Assembly: GCF_000238915.1 (NCBI RefSeq) | Contig: NZ_BAEG01000039.1 | Coordinates: forward strand, 80,037 to 144,036 | DNA: 64,000 nt | DNA from: Arthrobacter globiformis NBRC 12137 | Lineage (GTDB): Bacteria; Actinomycetota; Actinomycetes; Actinomycetales; Micrococcaceae | Direction: 5' to 3' | In this document: piece after piece, positions 50,189 through 59,449 of the stretch | Numbering within the stretch: the first letter of the stretch is position 1 | Layout: each line of letters begins with the position of its first letter | The notes under the pieces: model-generated | Databases searched by the model: none | Told to the model about the DNA's origin: nothing | Seen by the model: only the letters and a program-made list of their open reading frames with translations | Translations under genes and position numbers: made by a program

Positions 50189-51910
50189 GTGGCTACTTAC
50201 ACCCAGACCCCCGGGATCCTCGAGGCTCCCGTAGTACCCAAATCCAAGGGACGCATCGTCGTCAACTGGATCACGTCCACGGACCACAAGACCATCGGGT
50301 ACATGTACCTGATCGCGTCCTTCGTGTTCTTCTGCTTCGGCGGCGTGATGGCCCTGCTCATCCGCGCCGAGCTCTTCGAACCGGGTATGCAGATCCTGCA
50401 GACCAAGGAGCAGTACAACCAGCTGTTCACCATGCACGGCACGGTGATGCTGCTGATGTTCGCAACCCCCTTGTTCGCCGGGTTCGCGAACGTGATCATG
50501 CCGCTGCAGATCGGTGCACCGGACGTTGCGTTCCCGCGTCTGAACGCGCTGGCCTTCTGGTTCTTCCTGTTCGGCTCCACCATCGCCGTTTCCGGCTTCA
50601 TCACCCCGCAGGGTGCTGCATCCTTCGGCTGGTTCGCCTACGCGCCGCTTTCCAACACCACCTTCAGCCCCGGCGTCGGCGGTGACCTGTGGGTCTTCGG
50701 TCTGGCACTGTCCGGCTTCGGCACCATCCTGGGCGCGGTCAACTTCATCACCACGATCATCTGCATGCGCGCCCCCGGCATGACCATGTGGCGCATGCCG
50801 ATCTTCACCTGGAACACCCTGGTCACGGCCATCCTGGTCCTGATGGCGTTCCCGCCGCTGGCCGCAGCACTGTTCGCCCTCGGCGCGGACCGCCGCTTCG
50901 GCGCCCACATCTTCGACCCGGAGAACGGCGGCGCCGTCCTGTGGCAGCACCTGTTCTGGTTCTTCGGCCACCCCGAGGTGTACATCATCGCGCTGCCGTT
51001 CTTCGGCATCGTCTCCGAGATCTTCCCGGTCTTCAGCCGCAAGCCGATCTTCGGCTACAAGGGCCTGGTCTACGCGACCATCGCGATTGCGGCCCTGTCC
51101 GTGACCGTGTGGGCGCACCACATGTACGTCACCGGTTCCGTGCTGCTGCCGTTCTTCTCCTTCATGACCATGCTCATCGCGGTTCCCACCGGTGTGAAGT
51201 TCTTCAACTGGATCGGCACCATGTGGCGCGGTTCGCTGACGTTCGAAACCCCCATGCTGTGGAGCATCGGCTTCCTCATCACGTTCCTCTTCGGCGGCCT
51301 GACCGGCATCATCCTGGCCTCCCCGCCGCTGGATTTCCACGTCTCCGACTCCTACTTCGTGGTGGCCCACTTCCACTACGTGGTGTTCGGCACCGTGGTG
51401 TTCGCGATGTTCGCCGGCTTCTACTTCTGGTGGCCGAAGTGGACGGGCAAGATGCTGAACGAGCGCCTCGGCAAGATCCACTTCTGGCTCCTGTTCCTGG
51501 GCTTCCACGGCACGTTCCTGATCCAGCACTGGCTCGGCGTCGAGGGCATGCCCCGCCGCTACGCCGACTACCTGGTCGAGGACAACTTCACCTGGATGAA
51601 CCAGTTCTCCACGATTGCCTCGTTCGTCCTGGGTGCCTCCCTGATCCCGTTCTTCTGGAACGTGTACATCACCGCACGCAGCGCCGAGAAGGTTCAGGTT
51701 GACGATCCCTGGGGCTTCGGTGCCTCGCTTGAGTGGGCCACGTCCTGCCCGCCGCCGCGGCACAACTTCACGTCCCTGCCGCGCATCCGCTCGGAGCGTC
51801 CGGCCCTGGACCTGCACCACCCTGAGCTCTCCCAGTCACACACCGTTGAATCGCCGGCACCTGCAGCAAACGTGCTCGGCAACGCCGATCAGAAGGACAC
51901 TGCGCAATGA
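50189..51910 (+). CDS. ctaD: Cytochrome c oxidase subunit I
   Basis: A 573-residue, 12-helix heme a / a3-CuB subunit, the proton-pumping core. Low-spin heme His in [15 protein letters not shown], the cross-linked His-Tyr of the active site in [16 protein letters not shown], CuB His pair in [10 protein letters not shown], and the heme a3/a His in [13 protein letters not shown]. The start helix begins after [18 protein letters not shown] start 10 nt after ctaC. A 50-residue Pro/Ser tail closes it. Ends ATGA-overlapping with ctaF. Confidence 0.98.
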   Translation: MATYTQTPGILEAPVVPKSKGRIVVNWITSTDHKTIGYMYLIASFVFFCFGGVMALLIRAELFEPGMQILQTKEQYNQLFTMHGTVMLLMFATPLFAGFANVIMPLQIGAPDVAFPRLNALAFWFFLFGSTIAVSGFITPQGAASFGWFAYAPLSNTTFSPGVGGDLWVFGLALSGFGTILGAVNFITTIICMRAPGMTMWRMPIFTWNTLVTAILVLMAFPPLAAALFALGADRRFGAHIFDPENGGAVLWQHLFWFFGHPEVYIIALPFFGIVSEIFPVFSRKPIFGYKGLVYATIAIAALSVTVWAHHMYVTGSVLLPFFSFMTMLIAVPTGVKFFNWIGTMWRGSLTFETPMLWSIGFLITFLFGGLTGIILASPPLDFHVSDSYFVVAHFHYVVFGTVVFAMFAGFYFWWPKWTGKMLNERLGKIHFWLLFLGFHGTFLIQHWLGVEGMPRRYADYLVEDNFTWMNQFSTIASFVLGASLIPFFWNVYITARSAEKVQVDDPWGFGASLEWATSCPPPRHNFTSLPRIRSERPALDLHHPELSQSHTVESPAPAANVLGNADQKDTAQ

Positions 51911-52308
51911 GAATCGAGTCCTGGATTTTTGGAGCAGGAGTCTTCTTCTTCGTTCCGATTTCCATCATCTACGGCTTCCTCACCAACTGGTCTGAGTGGG
52001 TCGGCATCCTGGGCATCCTCCTGGTGGGTGGCCTCGCAGGCATGATCGGTGCCTACCTGGGCTTCACCGGCAAGCGGGTGGGCATGCGTCCCGAGGACCG
52101 GGCTGACGCAGAAATCCACGAAGGCGCCGGCGAGCAGGGCCACTTCAGCCCCTGGAGCTGGTGGCCTCTGGTCCTGGGCCTGTCCTGCGCCGCGGGATTC
52201 CTCGGCCTGGCCGTAGGGTTCTGGATCGTGTTCATCGCCGGCGGTATGGCCCTGGTGGCCCTCGTGGGCTGGGTCTACGAGTACAGCCGCGGAGACCACG
52301 CACACTAG
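51907..52308 (+). CDS. ctaF: Cytochrome c oxidase subunit IV (actinobacterial CtaF)
   Basis: A 133-residue protein with four predicted membrane helices and the family start [29 protein letters not shown]. CtaF is specific to actinobacterial aa3 oxidases and stabilises the complex. The start overlaps the ctaD stop by 4 nt (ATGA). A strong terminator follows. Confidence 0.95.
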   Translation: MRIESWIFGAGVFFFVPISIIYGFLTNWSEWVGILGILLVGGLAGMIGAYLGFTGKRVGMRPEDRADAEIHEGAGEQGHFSPWSWWPLVLGLSCAAGFLGLAVGFWIVFIAGGMALVALVGWVYEYSRGDHAH

Positions 52309-52323
52309 CGCTTTCTGTTCCAT

Positions 52324-52369
52324 AGAACGACGGCGGGCCCCACCTTTTGGTGGGGCCCGCCGTCGTTCT
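52324..52369. terminator. Terminator after ctaF (bidirectional)
   Basis: Perfect 21-bp arms (52324-52344 with 52349-52369) around TTTT, between convergent ctaF and ptsH. Confidence 0.93.
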
Positions 52370-52405
52370 GCTTGCCTTTGAGTTCTGCTTGTCTTTAAAC
52401 CGGCG

Positions 52406-52699
52406 CTAGCTGGCCTTCTGCGATGCCAACAGCTCCACGAGACCCGAGAGTGCCGCCTCGGCCTCACCGAGGCTCTTGCCCGCAGGCAGGGCCGATTCCT
52501 TGACTGCCAGCTCAACCTCGCAACCGTAGTTGAAGTCAGCAGTCATGACCTCAAGCAGGGAGCGGGCATCCACGGCGTCAATGCCGTCCTTGCGGATGGT
52601 CACCGGTAACCCTGAATCCGTGACCGCGCGGACGAACACCGCTGCCGGCCTGGCGTGCAGGCCGATGGCCGCAGAAACGATTGCCTTACGAACGGGCAA
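52406..52699 (-). CDS. ptsH: Phosphocarrier protein HPr
   Basis: A 97-residue HPr of the phosphotransferase system. The phosphorylated His lies in AAIGLHARPAAVFVRAV (about residue 15), and the regulatory-site region is VDARSLLEVM, with Ser at the place of Ser46. It relays phosphate from EI to sugar-specific EIIA proteins; EI is not in the window. TTG 52699 is the start, supported by AAGGAG 5 nt before. It is divergent from a GntR gene with a DasR-type site between them. Confidence 0.94.
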   Translation of the reverse strand: MPVRKAIVSAAIGLHARPAAVFVRAVTDSGLPVTIRKDGIDAVDARSLLEVMTADFNYGCEVELAVKESALPAGKSLGEAEAALSGLVELLASQKAS

Positions 52700-52816
52700 C
52701 TGGACTCCTTAGTCTTGGACGGGATGGCACTTTGGGGGAAGCCGCCGTCGTCTTTCCATTTTTGTTCGCCTTTAAGAATATCGGCCCGTGTGCCGCCAAT
52801 CTGCCGGGGAACGGTC

Positions 52817-52828
52817 TGGTCTAGACCT
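52817..52828. promoter_or_regulatory. DasR/NagR-type operator (dre-like)
   Basis: TGGTCTAGACCT: a palindrome (GGTCTAGACC) matching the core of the DasR-responsive element, ACTGGTCTAGACCAGT-like. It overlaps the position of a -35 for a gntR promoter with -10 TACCCT (52844-52849). It lies between ptsH and the GntR gene, as DasR sites often flank pts genes in streptomycetes. Confidence 0.75.
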
Positions 52829-52883
52829 GCGGACGCGTTGGCTTACCCTTGAACTGTGAGCATGCATTACAGGAGCGGCCGCC

Positions 52884-53675
52884 GTGGCGGCTAACGTGGC
52901 CGGCATTGCCGGTGAAATCGACAGAACCAGCGGGACGCCCATCTACGTCCAGCTCCGTGAGATCCTCAGGACCTACATTGCGACGTCCTGCCCGCCGGGC
53001 TCGGCGCTGCCGTCCGAACGGGACCTTGCTGAACGTTTCGGCCTGGCCCGGATGACCGTCCGGCAGGCCATCGACGCCCTGGTGGGCGAGGAGGTCATCG
53101 AACGGGTGGTCGGCCTCGGCACTTTCGTCCGGAAACCGAAGCTTGACCTCCAGGTGAAGCTGACCTCCTACAGCGAGGAGATGCAGCGCCGCGGCATGGT
53201 GCCCGCAGCGAAGGTGCTGAGCTTCGAACAGATCGCGGCCAGCGCCTTCCTGGCCCGCGAACTGCAGCTGGAGGAGGGAACACCCCTCGTGCGCTTCCGG
53301 CGCCTCCTGCTGGCCGATAACGAGCCAATGAGCGTGGACGAGAACTTCATCCCGGCCCACCGGGTGCCGGGACTGCTCGACGGCGAGCCGCCCACCTCGC
53401 TCTATAACGTCCTGAGCGAACAGTTCGGCCTCGTCATGGAATGGGGCGAGGACATGATCGAGGCCACGGCCGCGTCGCCTTCCACCGCCCGGCTGCTCAA
53501 CGTTGAAATCGGCGCGCCGCTGCTGAAGATCCAGCGGCATGCGTTCGTCGCGCGGGCCATGGTGGACTACTCCGTCTCCTATTACCGTGCTGACCGGTAC
53601 AAGCTCTGGGTGCCGCTGCAGCGGCCCGGAGTCCGGCCGACGCGCAACTACGCATCGGGATACCGGCAGCAGTAG
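52884..53675 (+). CDS. GntR/HutC-family regulator, DasR/NagR-like
   Basis: A 263-residue regulator: winged HTH (PIYVQLREILRTYI, PSERDLAERFGLARMTVRQAIDALVGEEVIERVVGLGTFV, residues 15-80) and a UTRA effector domain (LTSYSEEMQRRGMVPAAKVL to MVDYSVSYYRADRYKLWVPL). DasR/NagR members bind glucosamine-6-phosphate or N-acetylglucosamine-6-phosphate and control PTS and amino-sugar genes. The matching operator upstream and the adjacent ptsH support that role; the ligand is inferred. GTG start with AGGAG 8 nt upstream. Confidence 0.88.
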   Translation: MAANVAGIAGEIDRTSGTPIYVQLREILRTYIATSCPPGSALPSERDLAERFGLARMTVRQAIDALVGEEVIERVVGLGTFVRKPKLDLQVKLTSYSEEMQRRGMVPAAKVLSFEQIAASAFLARELQLEEGTPLVRFRRLLLADNEPMSVDENFIPAHRVPGLLDGEPPTSLYNVLSEQFGLVMEWGEDMIEATAASPSTARLLNVEIGAPLLKIQRHAFVARAMVDYSVSYYRADRYKLWVPLQRPGVRPTRNYASGYRQQ

Positions 53676-53719
53676 CCTGGCCGGCTGCCGCCTGCCTCAT
53701 GACTTCTGTACGGGGATGC

Positions 53720-53755
53720 AGAGAAGGCCCGGTCCTGGTGGACCGGGCCTTCTCT
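53720..53755. terminator. Terminator between gntR and qcrB (convergent)
   Basis: Perfect 16-bp arms (53720-53735 with 53740-53755), TGGT loop, followed by GTTGCTT on the plus strand. Confidence 0.88.
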
Positions 53756-53814
53756 GTTGCTTCGTGGGTGAAGCGTTGATGCCTGGTGGCCGAGCTTGCT
53801 AATGGCCTGGCCTT

Positions 53815-55491
53815 CTAGTGGCTGAGGGTCTTCTGTCCCTCGCCGGCTTCAACGGCCTCGTGGTGGCCGTGGCTGGCTTCCAGTTCGGCGGGCGTAGCCG
53901 GAGCAACGCGGTCCTCGAAGAACCAGCGGGACAGCTTGGCGCGGCGGTTTTCCTTGCGGGTCACCACACCGTGCTCGTTCGGCTCGGCCGGAAGCGGTGC
54001 GGGCGACTCGAAGCCGACCAGCTTGTAGCGCTTGTACTCGTCCAGCGGAGCGTGCACCTCGATGAACTCGCCGTGCGGGAGGCGGACGATACGCCCGGTC
54101 TCACGGCCGTGGAGGGCGATTTCGCGGTCCTTGCGCTGCAGCGCAAGGGCCACGCGCTTGGTGACCACGAACGCGATGACCGGCCCAATGAAGAACAGTG
54201 CGCGCAGCCAGTAGGTGACGTCGTTCAGTGCCACGTGGAAGTGCGTTGCAATGAGGTCGGAGCTGGCGGCGGCCCACATGACGCAGTAGAACGTGAAGCC
54301 GGCCATGCCGATCGCCGTACGCGTGGGAGCGTTGCGGGGACGGTCCAGGACGTGGTGCTCGCGGTTGTCCTTGGTGATCCAGCGTTCGATCCACGGGTAC
54401 ATGAACAGCACGGTGAACACGAGGCCTGCCGGAACGAGTGCCGGAAGCAGGACGTTCAGCGTCAGGACGTGGCCAAAGATGATGTATTCGAAGTGGAAGT
54501 CGCCGATCACACCGGGCATGAGGCGCAGTGCGCCGTCGACCCAGCCGATGTACCAGTCAGGCTGGGTGCCTGCGGACACGGGGGAGGGGTCGTACGGGCC
54601 GTAGTTCCAGATCGGGTTGATGGTGAAGAACGCAGCCATGAGCGCGATGACACCGAACACGATGAAGAAGAAGCCACCGGCCTTCGCAGCGTAGACCGGA
54701 CCAAGCGGGTAGCCAACGACGTTGCGGTCGTTGCGGCCCGGGCCGGGGTACTGCGTGTGCTTGTGGACAACAACCATGAAGAGGTGCACAACGATCATGA
54801 GCAGGATCAGGGCCGGCACGAGCAGGATGTGCAGCGTGTACAGGCGGCTGATAATGACCGTGCCGGGGAATTCGCCACCGAACAGGAAGAACGAGATGTA
54901 GGTGCCGATCACGGGGATCGACTTGATCACGCCGTCGATAATGCGCAGGCCGTTACCGGACAGCAGGTCATCGGGGAGGGAGTAACCGGTGAAACCTGCA
55001 GCCATGGCCAGGATCAGCAGGACACCGCCCACCACCCAGTTCATCTCACGGGGCTTGCGGAACGCGCCGGTGAAGAACACGCGGAGCATGTGCACTGCGA
55101 CCGAGGCAACGAACAGCAGCGCTGCCCAGTGGTGGACCTGGCGCATGAACAGGCCGCCGCGGACGTCGAACGAGATGTCCAGCGAGGAGCTGTAGGCCAC
55201 GGACATTTCGACGTTCTTCAGCGGCGTGTACGAGCCGGCGTAGTGCGTCTCCGCCATGGACGGATCGAAGAAGAACGTCAGGAACGTGCCGGACATGAGC
55301 AGGATGACGAAGGAGTACAGCGCCACCTCGCCAAACATGAAGGACCAGTGGTCCGGGAATACCTTGCGGCCGAATTCGCGGAGGATACCCGATCCGCCGA
55401 CGCGCTCGTCGACGAAGTCAGTAAAGCGTCCGACTTTGGTGTTGGCTACGTAGGCGGGGGCTTCAGCTGTTGATGCTGCGCTCATGCTCAT
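53815..55491 (-). CDS. qcrB: Cytochrome bc1 complex cytochrome b subunit
   Basis: About 558 residues: an 8-9-helix cytochrome b with two b hemes. Heme ligands lie in MRQVHHWAALLFVASVAVHMLRVFF and in HILLVPALILLMIVVHLFMVVVHKHT. The Qo-site motif is at GPYDPSPVSAGTQPDWYIGW, with the actinobacterial C-terminal extension after residue 420. Its start (ATG 55491; ATG 55485 and GTG 55494 are alternatives) overlaps the qcrA stop by about 29 nt. Last gene of ctaE-qcrC-qcrA-qcrB. Confidence 0.96.
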   Translation of the reverse strand: MSMSAASTAEAPAYVANTKVGRFTDFVDERVGGSGILREFGRKVFPDHWSFMFGEVALYSFVILLMSGTFLTFFFDPSMAETHYAGSYTPLKNVEMSVAYSSSLDISFDVRGGLFMRQVHHWAALLFVASVAVHMLRVFFTGAFRKPREMNWVVGGVLLILAMAAGFTGYSLPDDLLSGNGLRIIDGVIKSIPVIGTYISFFLFGGEFPGTVIISRLYTLHILLVPALILLMIVVHLFMVVVHKHTQYPGPGRNDRNVVGYPLGPVYAAKAGGFFFIVFGVIALMAAFFTINPIWNYGPYDPSPVSAGTQPDWYIGWVDGALRLMPGVIGDFHFEYIIFGHVLTLNVLLPALVPAGLVFTVLFMYPWIERWITKDNREHHVLDRPRNAPTRTAIGMAGFTFYCVMWAAASSDLIATHFHVALNDVTYWLRALFFIGPVIAFVVTKRVALALQRKDREIALHGRETGRIVRLPHGEFIEVHAPLDEYKRYKLVGFESPAPLPAEPNEHGVVTRKENRRAKLSRWFFEDRVAPATPAELEASHGHHEAVEAGEGQKTLSH

Positions 55492-56533
55492 CACGCTCCC
55501 AGTAACTTGGTCCTACAGGTTCTTTGAAGTCGCTGGTGGCGACCAGGTAGCCCTCATCGTCAACTGCGATGGGCAGCTGGGGGAGCGGGCGGCTGGCCGG
55601 GCCAAAGATAACCTTGCATTCCTGGGTCAGGTCGAAGGTTGACTGGTGGCACGGGCACAGCAGGTGGTGCGTCTGCTGCTCGTAAAGGGCAACAGGGCAA
55701 CCGACGTGGGTGCAGATCTTGGAGTAGGCAACGATGCCGTTGTAGCCCCAGTTTTCGCGTCCCGCGGAGGGGTTCAGCGAAGCCGGGTCGAGGCGCATCA
55801 GGAGAACGACGGCCTTGGCCTTTTCGTTCAGCTTGCCTTCGTGGAGTTCGTTGAGGCCTTCCGGAATCACATGGAAGGCCGAACCGATGGTCACGTCCGA
55901 GGCCTTGATGGGGGTGCCATCGGGGTCGCGGGTGAGGCGCTTGAGCTTGCCGTCCTGCGGGGCCCACATAGTGTGAGCCAGCTTGTCGTCCGGGCGCGGT
56001 CCGAGGTCACCGAAGATGGCGATGGCCGGCAGGGGTGCCAGTGCCACGGCGCCAAGCAGGGTGTTCCGGATGAGGGGACGGCGCTTGATGCCCGTTTCCT
56101 CCACGATGTCGTCAACGATGCGGACAGCAGCCTGGCGGTCGTCCTCAGTGCGGATCGCGTGGCGTTCCTCGGAGACTTCGTGGTCCGGCATCAGTGCCTT
56201 GGCCCAGTGCACGATACCGGTGCCGATGCCAAGCATGGCGAACGCCGTGCCAATGCCGAGCAGCGCATTCTGCAGCCGGATGGTGGCAATGCTGGAGTCA
56301 TCTCCCAGGTCGATGGCGAAGTACGCCACCAGGAAGATCACGGTGCCAATGACTGAGGTTGCGAACAGAACAGCAACCTGCCGTTCTGCCCGCTTGGCGG
56401 CTTTCGGGTCCGTGTCAGCCAGGCGCAAGCGGTGCGGGGGAATTCCAGGATCCTGGAATTTCTCCACCTCATGCTGACCAGCCGTAGCTACGGTGCCCGA
56501 GTGGTTCGGACTGCCGTCACTATGGTTGCCCAT
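55463..56533 (-). CDS. qcrA: Cytochrome bc1 complex Rieske iron-sulfur subunit
   Basis: A 356-residue Rieske protein of the actinobacterial type with three N-terminal membrane helices (about residues 60-80, 93-117 and 157-180), then an extended Rieske domain carrying the 2Fe-2S ligands in CTHVGCPVALY and CPCHQSTFDL. Transfers electrons from quinol to the QcrC hemes. ATG 56533 is chosen because GAGG lies 8 nt upstream; an in-frame ATG lies four codons earlier at 56545. Confidence 0.95.
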   Translation of the reverse strand: MGNHSDGSPNHSGTVATAGQHEVEKFQDPGIPPHRLRLADTDPKAAKRAERQVAVLFATSVIGTVIFLVAYFAIDLGDDSSIATIRLQNALLGIGTAFAMLGIGTGIVHWAKALMPDHEVSEERHAIRTEDDRQAAVRIVDDIVEETGIKRRPLIRNTLLGAVALAPLPAIAIFGDLGPRPDDKLAHTMWAPQDGKLKRLTRDPDGTPIKASDVTIGSAFHVIPEGLNELHEGKLNEKAKAVVLLMRLDPASLNPSAGRENWGYNGIVAYSKICTHVGCPVALYEQQTHHLLCPCHQSTFDLTQECKVIFGPASRPLPQLPIAVDDEGYLVATSDFKEPVGPSYWERDEHERSINS

Positions 56534-56633
56534 GATTCGCCTCATCCTTCTCTCGTCTCGGCCTTTGCCGAGTTATGTTCAGTTCCAAACCTGCTGTGCA
56601 ATCAGCAGGACGTTCTTGTTGTGCCTGGTGTGG

Positions 56634-57422
56634 CTAGGACGTGCGGGACGTCAGCCAGATGGTGAAGGCGATGATGACGCCCAGGCCGGCGATCCACACG
56701 AAGAGGCCCTCAGAAACAGGACCAAGTGCACCCAGGTCTGCGCCGCCCGGGGAACCGTTGGCTTCAATCTGCTTCAGGAAGGTGATGATGTCGCGCTTGC
56801 CTTCAGGGGAGATGTTCGAGTCGTTGAACACCGGCATGTTCTGCGGTCCGGTCGCCATGGCTTCGTAGATGTGCTTGCCCGTGACGTCGGCCAGGGCCGG
56901 GGCAAACTTACCGCGGGTGAGTGCGCCACCGGCTGCTGCAGCGTTGTGGCACATGGCGCAGTTCACGCGGAACAGCTCGCCACCTTCGGCGGCGTTGCCC
57001 TTCTCATCCAGGTATTCGTCGGCCGGGATGGCCGGACCTGCACCCAGGGAGGCTACGTAGGCAGCCAGCTGGTGGGTCTGGGTGTCGTTGAACTGGGCAG
57101 GCTTCTTGTAGGCCTGGGGGCCGTTCATCTGCATGGGCATGCGTCCGGTGCCGACCTGGAAGTCAACAGCGGCGGCGCCGACGCCAACCAGTGAGGGACC
57201 ATCCTGCGTTCCGCTGGCACCCATGCCATGGCAGGTGGCGCAGTTGGCTTCGAAGAGCTTCTGGCCTTCCTGTGTATCGCTGGCGGTGAACTCTGCAGTG
57301 CTGGCTTTGGCCTCGTTGACGGTGGTGGCAACGGCGTACAGCCCACCAGTGAGGAGGAGGCCCATCAACAGCAGGGCTATTGCTGCCAGTGGGTGACGTC
57401 GCTTCTGCGAGAGTGCCTTCAC
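56634..57422 (-). CDS. qcrC: Diheme cytochrome c subunit of the bc1 complex
   Basis: A 262-residue membrane-anchored protein: N-terminal helix/signal (LAAIALLLMGLLLTGGLYAVA), two cytochrome c domains with heme motifs CATCHG (about 60) and CAMCHN (about 155), each with a later Met ligand, and a C-terminal anchor helix (LFVWIAGLGVIIAFTIWL). It replaces a soluble cytochrome c between bc1 and aa3 oxidase, the hallmark of the actinobacterial supercomplex. GTG start at 57422. Confidence 0.96.
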   Translation of the reverse strand: MKALSQKRRHPLAAIALLLMGLLLTGGLYAVATTVNEAKASTAEFTASDTQEGQKLFEANCATCHGMGASGTQDGPSLVGVGAAAVDFQVGTGRMPMQMNGPQAYKKPAQFNDTQTHQLAAYVASLGAGPAIPADEYLDEKGNAAEGGELFRVNCAMCHNAAAAGGALTRGKFAPALADVTGKHIYEAMATGPQNMPVFNDSNISPEGKRDIITFLKQIEANGSPGGADLGALGPVSEGLFVWIAGLGVIIAFTIWLTSRTS

Positions 57423-57510
57423 GTGGTGGTTCCTTTATTCGATCGTGCGTCGGCTCCGTGAGCCGCTTCTTGAAATTCGTTCTCTTGGAGAAGAGGGAGA
57501 AAGCTCGGGA

Positions 57511-58149
57511 CTACTTCAGGACGTAGATGACCAGGAAGAGGCCAATCCATACGACGTCCACGAAGTGCCAGTAGTAAGAGGTGACAATGGCAGAGGTCGC
57601 CTCGAAGTGACCGAACTTCTTGGCGGCGAAGGAGCGGCCCATGATCAGCAGGAACGCGACCAGGCCACCGATGACGTGCAGGCCGTGGAAGCCCGTGGTC
57701 ATGTAGAAGGCGGAGCCGTAGGCGTTGGAGGAAAGCGACACGTGCTCGGAGACCAGCATGGCGTATTCCGTGGTCTGGCCGGCAACGAAGAATGCGCCCA
57801 TGAGGAAGGTCAGGGTGAACCATTCGTTCATGCCCCAGCGGGTGAACTGGAGCGGCCCGCCGCTGCGTCGCGGCTGGAGCCTTTCGGCGGCGAATACGCC
57901 CATCTGGCAAGTGAAGGAACTTGCCACGAGGACGATCGTGTTAACAAGCGCAAAGGGGAAGTTGAGCTTGGCCGTCTCTTCCGCCCACATCTGGCCGGAA
58001 GTGGACCGGAGTGTGAAGTACATGGCGAAGAGACCGGCGAAGAACATCAACTCGCTGGAGAGCCAGACGACGGTCCCGACGGAGACCATGTTCGGTCGGT
58101 TCAGCGTGGGGTGCGCAGGGGTACTGGGGGCATGGGTCGCAGATGTCAC
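57511..58149 (-). CDS. ctaE: Cytochrome c oxidase subunit III
   Basis: A 212-residue, five-helix subunit III. Family landmarks: [36 protein letters not shown] and [20 protein letters not shown] at the C-terminus. It heads the operon ctaE-qcrC-qcrA-qcrB. GTG 58149 is favoured: it opens the conserved VTSATHAP, has no SD, and CATAAT (58156-58161) lies 6 nt before it, so the transcript is probably leaderless. Longer in-frame codons upstream would cross that promoter. Confidence 0.94.
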   Translation of the reverse strand: MTSATHAPSTPAHPTLNRPNMVSVGTVVWLSSELMFFAGLFAMYFTLRSTSGQMWAEETAKLNFPFALVNTIVLVASSFTCQMGVFAAERLQPRRSGGPLQFTRWGMNEWFTLTFLMGAFFVAGQTTEYAMLVSEHVSLSSNAYGSAFYMTTGFHGLHVIGGLVAFLLIMGRSFAAKKFGHFEATSAIVTSYYWHFVDVVWIGLFLVIYVLK

Positions 58150-58151
58150 AT

Positions 58152-58185
58152 AGACATTATGTCTGTAAAACTTCGGCTTGCCCAA
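58152..58185 (-). promoter_or_regulatory. Candidate ctaE-qcrCAB promoter with palindrome on the -10
   Basis: On the minus strand TTGGGC (58185-58180), 18-nt spacer, CATAAT (58161-58156), then 6 nt to the GTG at 58149. AGACAT-T-ATGTCT (58152-58164) is an inverted repeat covering the -10, a possible operator. Confidence 0.55.
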
Positions 58186-58222
58186 CGCAAACCGCCTTTT
58201 GCGGAGACTTTTTCTACAAAGA

Positions 58223-58297
58223 CGCGAATTCGCGCTGAAAAGTTCCCGGGGACGTTCATATTGGTCTTTGCGTCGGGCACCTCGATAGCATCAGGAG
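58223..58297 (+). promoter_or_regulatory. Candidate trpD promoter and 12-bp palindrome
   Basis: TAGCAT (58286-58291) lies 6 nt before GTG 58298, with TTGGTC (58261-58266) as a weak -35 (19-nt spacer). CGCGAATTCGCG (58223-58234) is a perfect palindrome in the middle of the ctaE/trpD divergent region. Functions inferred. Confidence 0.45.
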
Positions 58298-59356
58298 GTG
58301 ACTTCACAGGTATCGGCACCGGCGGCAGGGAACACCTGGCCGCGCCTCATCTCGGCACTGTTGAACGGCGAACACCTGAGTGCGGACAGTACGTCATGGG
58401 CCATGGACACCATCATGTCGGGGGCCGCAACGCCCGTCCAGATTGCCGGTTTCCTCGTGGCGTTGCGGGCCAAGGGCGAGACCGTGGAGGAGATCGCCGG
58501 CCTCGTTGATGCCATGGTGTCCCATGCCAATCCGATCTCAATCTCCGGTGAAAAGCTGGATATCGTGGGCACCGGTGGTGACCAACTCAACACTGTGAAC
58601 ATCTCCACCATGGCGGCGCTGGTCTGCGCCGGAGCGGGCGCAAAGGTGGTAAAGCACGGCAACCGGGCGGCGTCGTCGTCGTCGGGATCGGCAGACGTCC
58701 TGGAAGCGCTGGGGGTGCGGCTCGACCTCCCCATCGCCGACGTTGCACGGAACGCCGAGGAAGCGGGCATCACATTCTGCTTCGCCCAGGTCTTCCACCC
58801 GTCCTTCCGGCACACCGCGGTTCCCAGGCGTGAACTCGCGATCCCCACAGCCTTCAACTTTCTCGGCCCCCTCACCAACCCCGCCCGGGTGCAGGCCTCC
58901 GCAGTAGGTGTGGCGAACGCCCGCATGGCGCCGCTGGTGGCAGGCGTCCTGGCGCGCCGCGGCAGCCGCGGCCTGGTGTTCCGGGGAAGCGACGGCCTGG
59001 ACGAACTGACCACCACCGGACCGTCAACCGTGTGGGAGATCCGCGGCGGTGCAGTGACCGAACAGACTTTTTCGCCCCAGGACCTGGGGATTCCGCAGGC
59101 AACAGTCGAGCAGCTGCGCGGCGGGGACGCCCAGGCGAATGCCGCCGTCGTCCGCAATGTCCTGGCCGGGGAAACAGGCCCGGTGAGGGACGCGGTCCTG
59201 CTGAACGCGGCGGCAGGCCTGGTGGCGTACGACCTACAGGCCGACGGTCCGCTCACGGACCGCATGAAGCTTGCCCTGGACCGTGCCGCGGAATCCATTG
59301 GCTCAGGCGCAGCCGCGGCCGTCCTGGAGAAATGGGTCAGCCTCTCGCAGGCATAG
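58298..59356 (+). CDS. trpD: Anthranilate phosphoribosyltransferase
   Basis: A 352-residue enzyme joining anthranilate to PRPP in tryptophan synthesis. PRPP site: [21 protein letters not shown] and [21 protein letters not shown]; anthranilate side: [30 protein letters not shown]. It is not with other trp genes, as is usual in actinobacteria. GTG 58298 is directly adjacent to AGGAG, too close for a normal SD; with TAGCAT 6 nt upstream it fits a leaderless mRNA. Confidence 0.96.
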   Translation: MTSQVSAPAAGNTWPRLISALLNGEHLSADSTSWAMDTIMSGAATPVQIAGFLVALRAKGETVEEIAGLVDAMVSHANPISISGEKLDIVGTGGDQLNTVNISTMAALVCAGAGAKVVKHGNRAASSSSGSADVLEALGVRLDLPIADVARNAEEAGITFCFAQVFHPSFRHTAVPRRELAIPTAFNFLGPLTNPARVQASAVGVANARMAPLVAGVLARRGSRGLVFRGSDGLDELTTTGPSTVWEIRGGAVTEQTFSPQDLGIPQATVEQLRGGDAQANAAVVRNVLAGETGPVRDAVLLNAAAGLVAYDLQADGPLTDRMKLALDRAAESIGSGAAAAVLEKWVSLSQA

Positions 59357-59382
59357 GCACCGAACAAGCCCTAAGGCAGCCA

Positions 59383-59428
59383 ACGACGGAGGGGCCAGGC
59401 ACCTGCAGGTGCCTGGCCCCTCCGTCGT
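59383..59428. terminator. 46-bp perfect palindrome between convergent trpD and AsnC-type gene
   Basis: Two 23-bp arms (59383-59405 and 59406-59428) that are exact reverse complements with no spacer, symmetric for both strands. Probably a bidirectional terminator; no U-run. Confidence 0.8.
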
Positions 59429-59449
59429 CAGACAGCGAAATACGGGCTG

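Noticed and set aside
50168..51820. Long minus-strand frame opposite ctaD
   Set aside because: Charged, repetitive translation with no recognisable domain; ctaD is unambiguous.
53818..55473. Long plus-strand frame antisense to qcrB
   Set aside because: Shadow of a long high-GC membrane-protein gene; no family features and no RBS.
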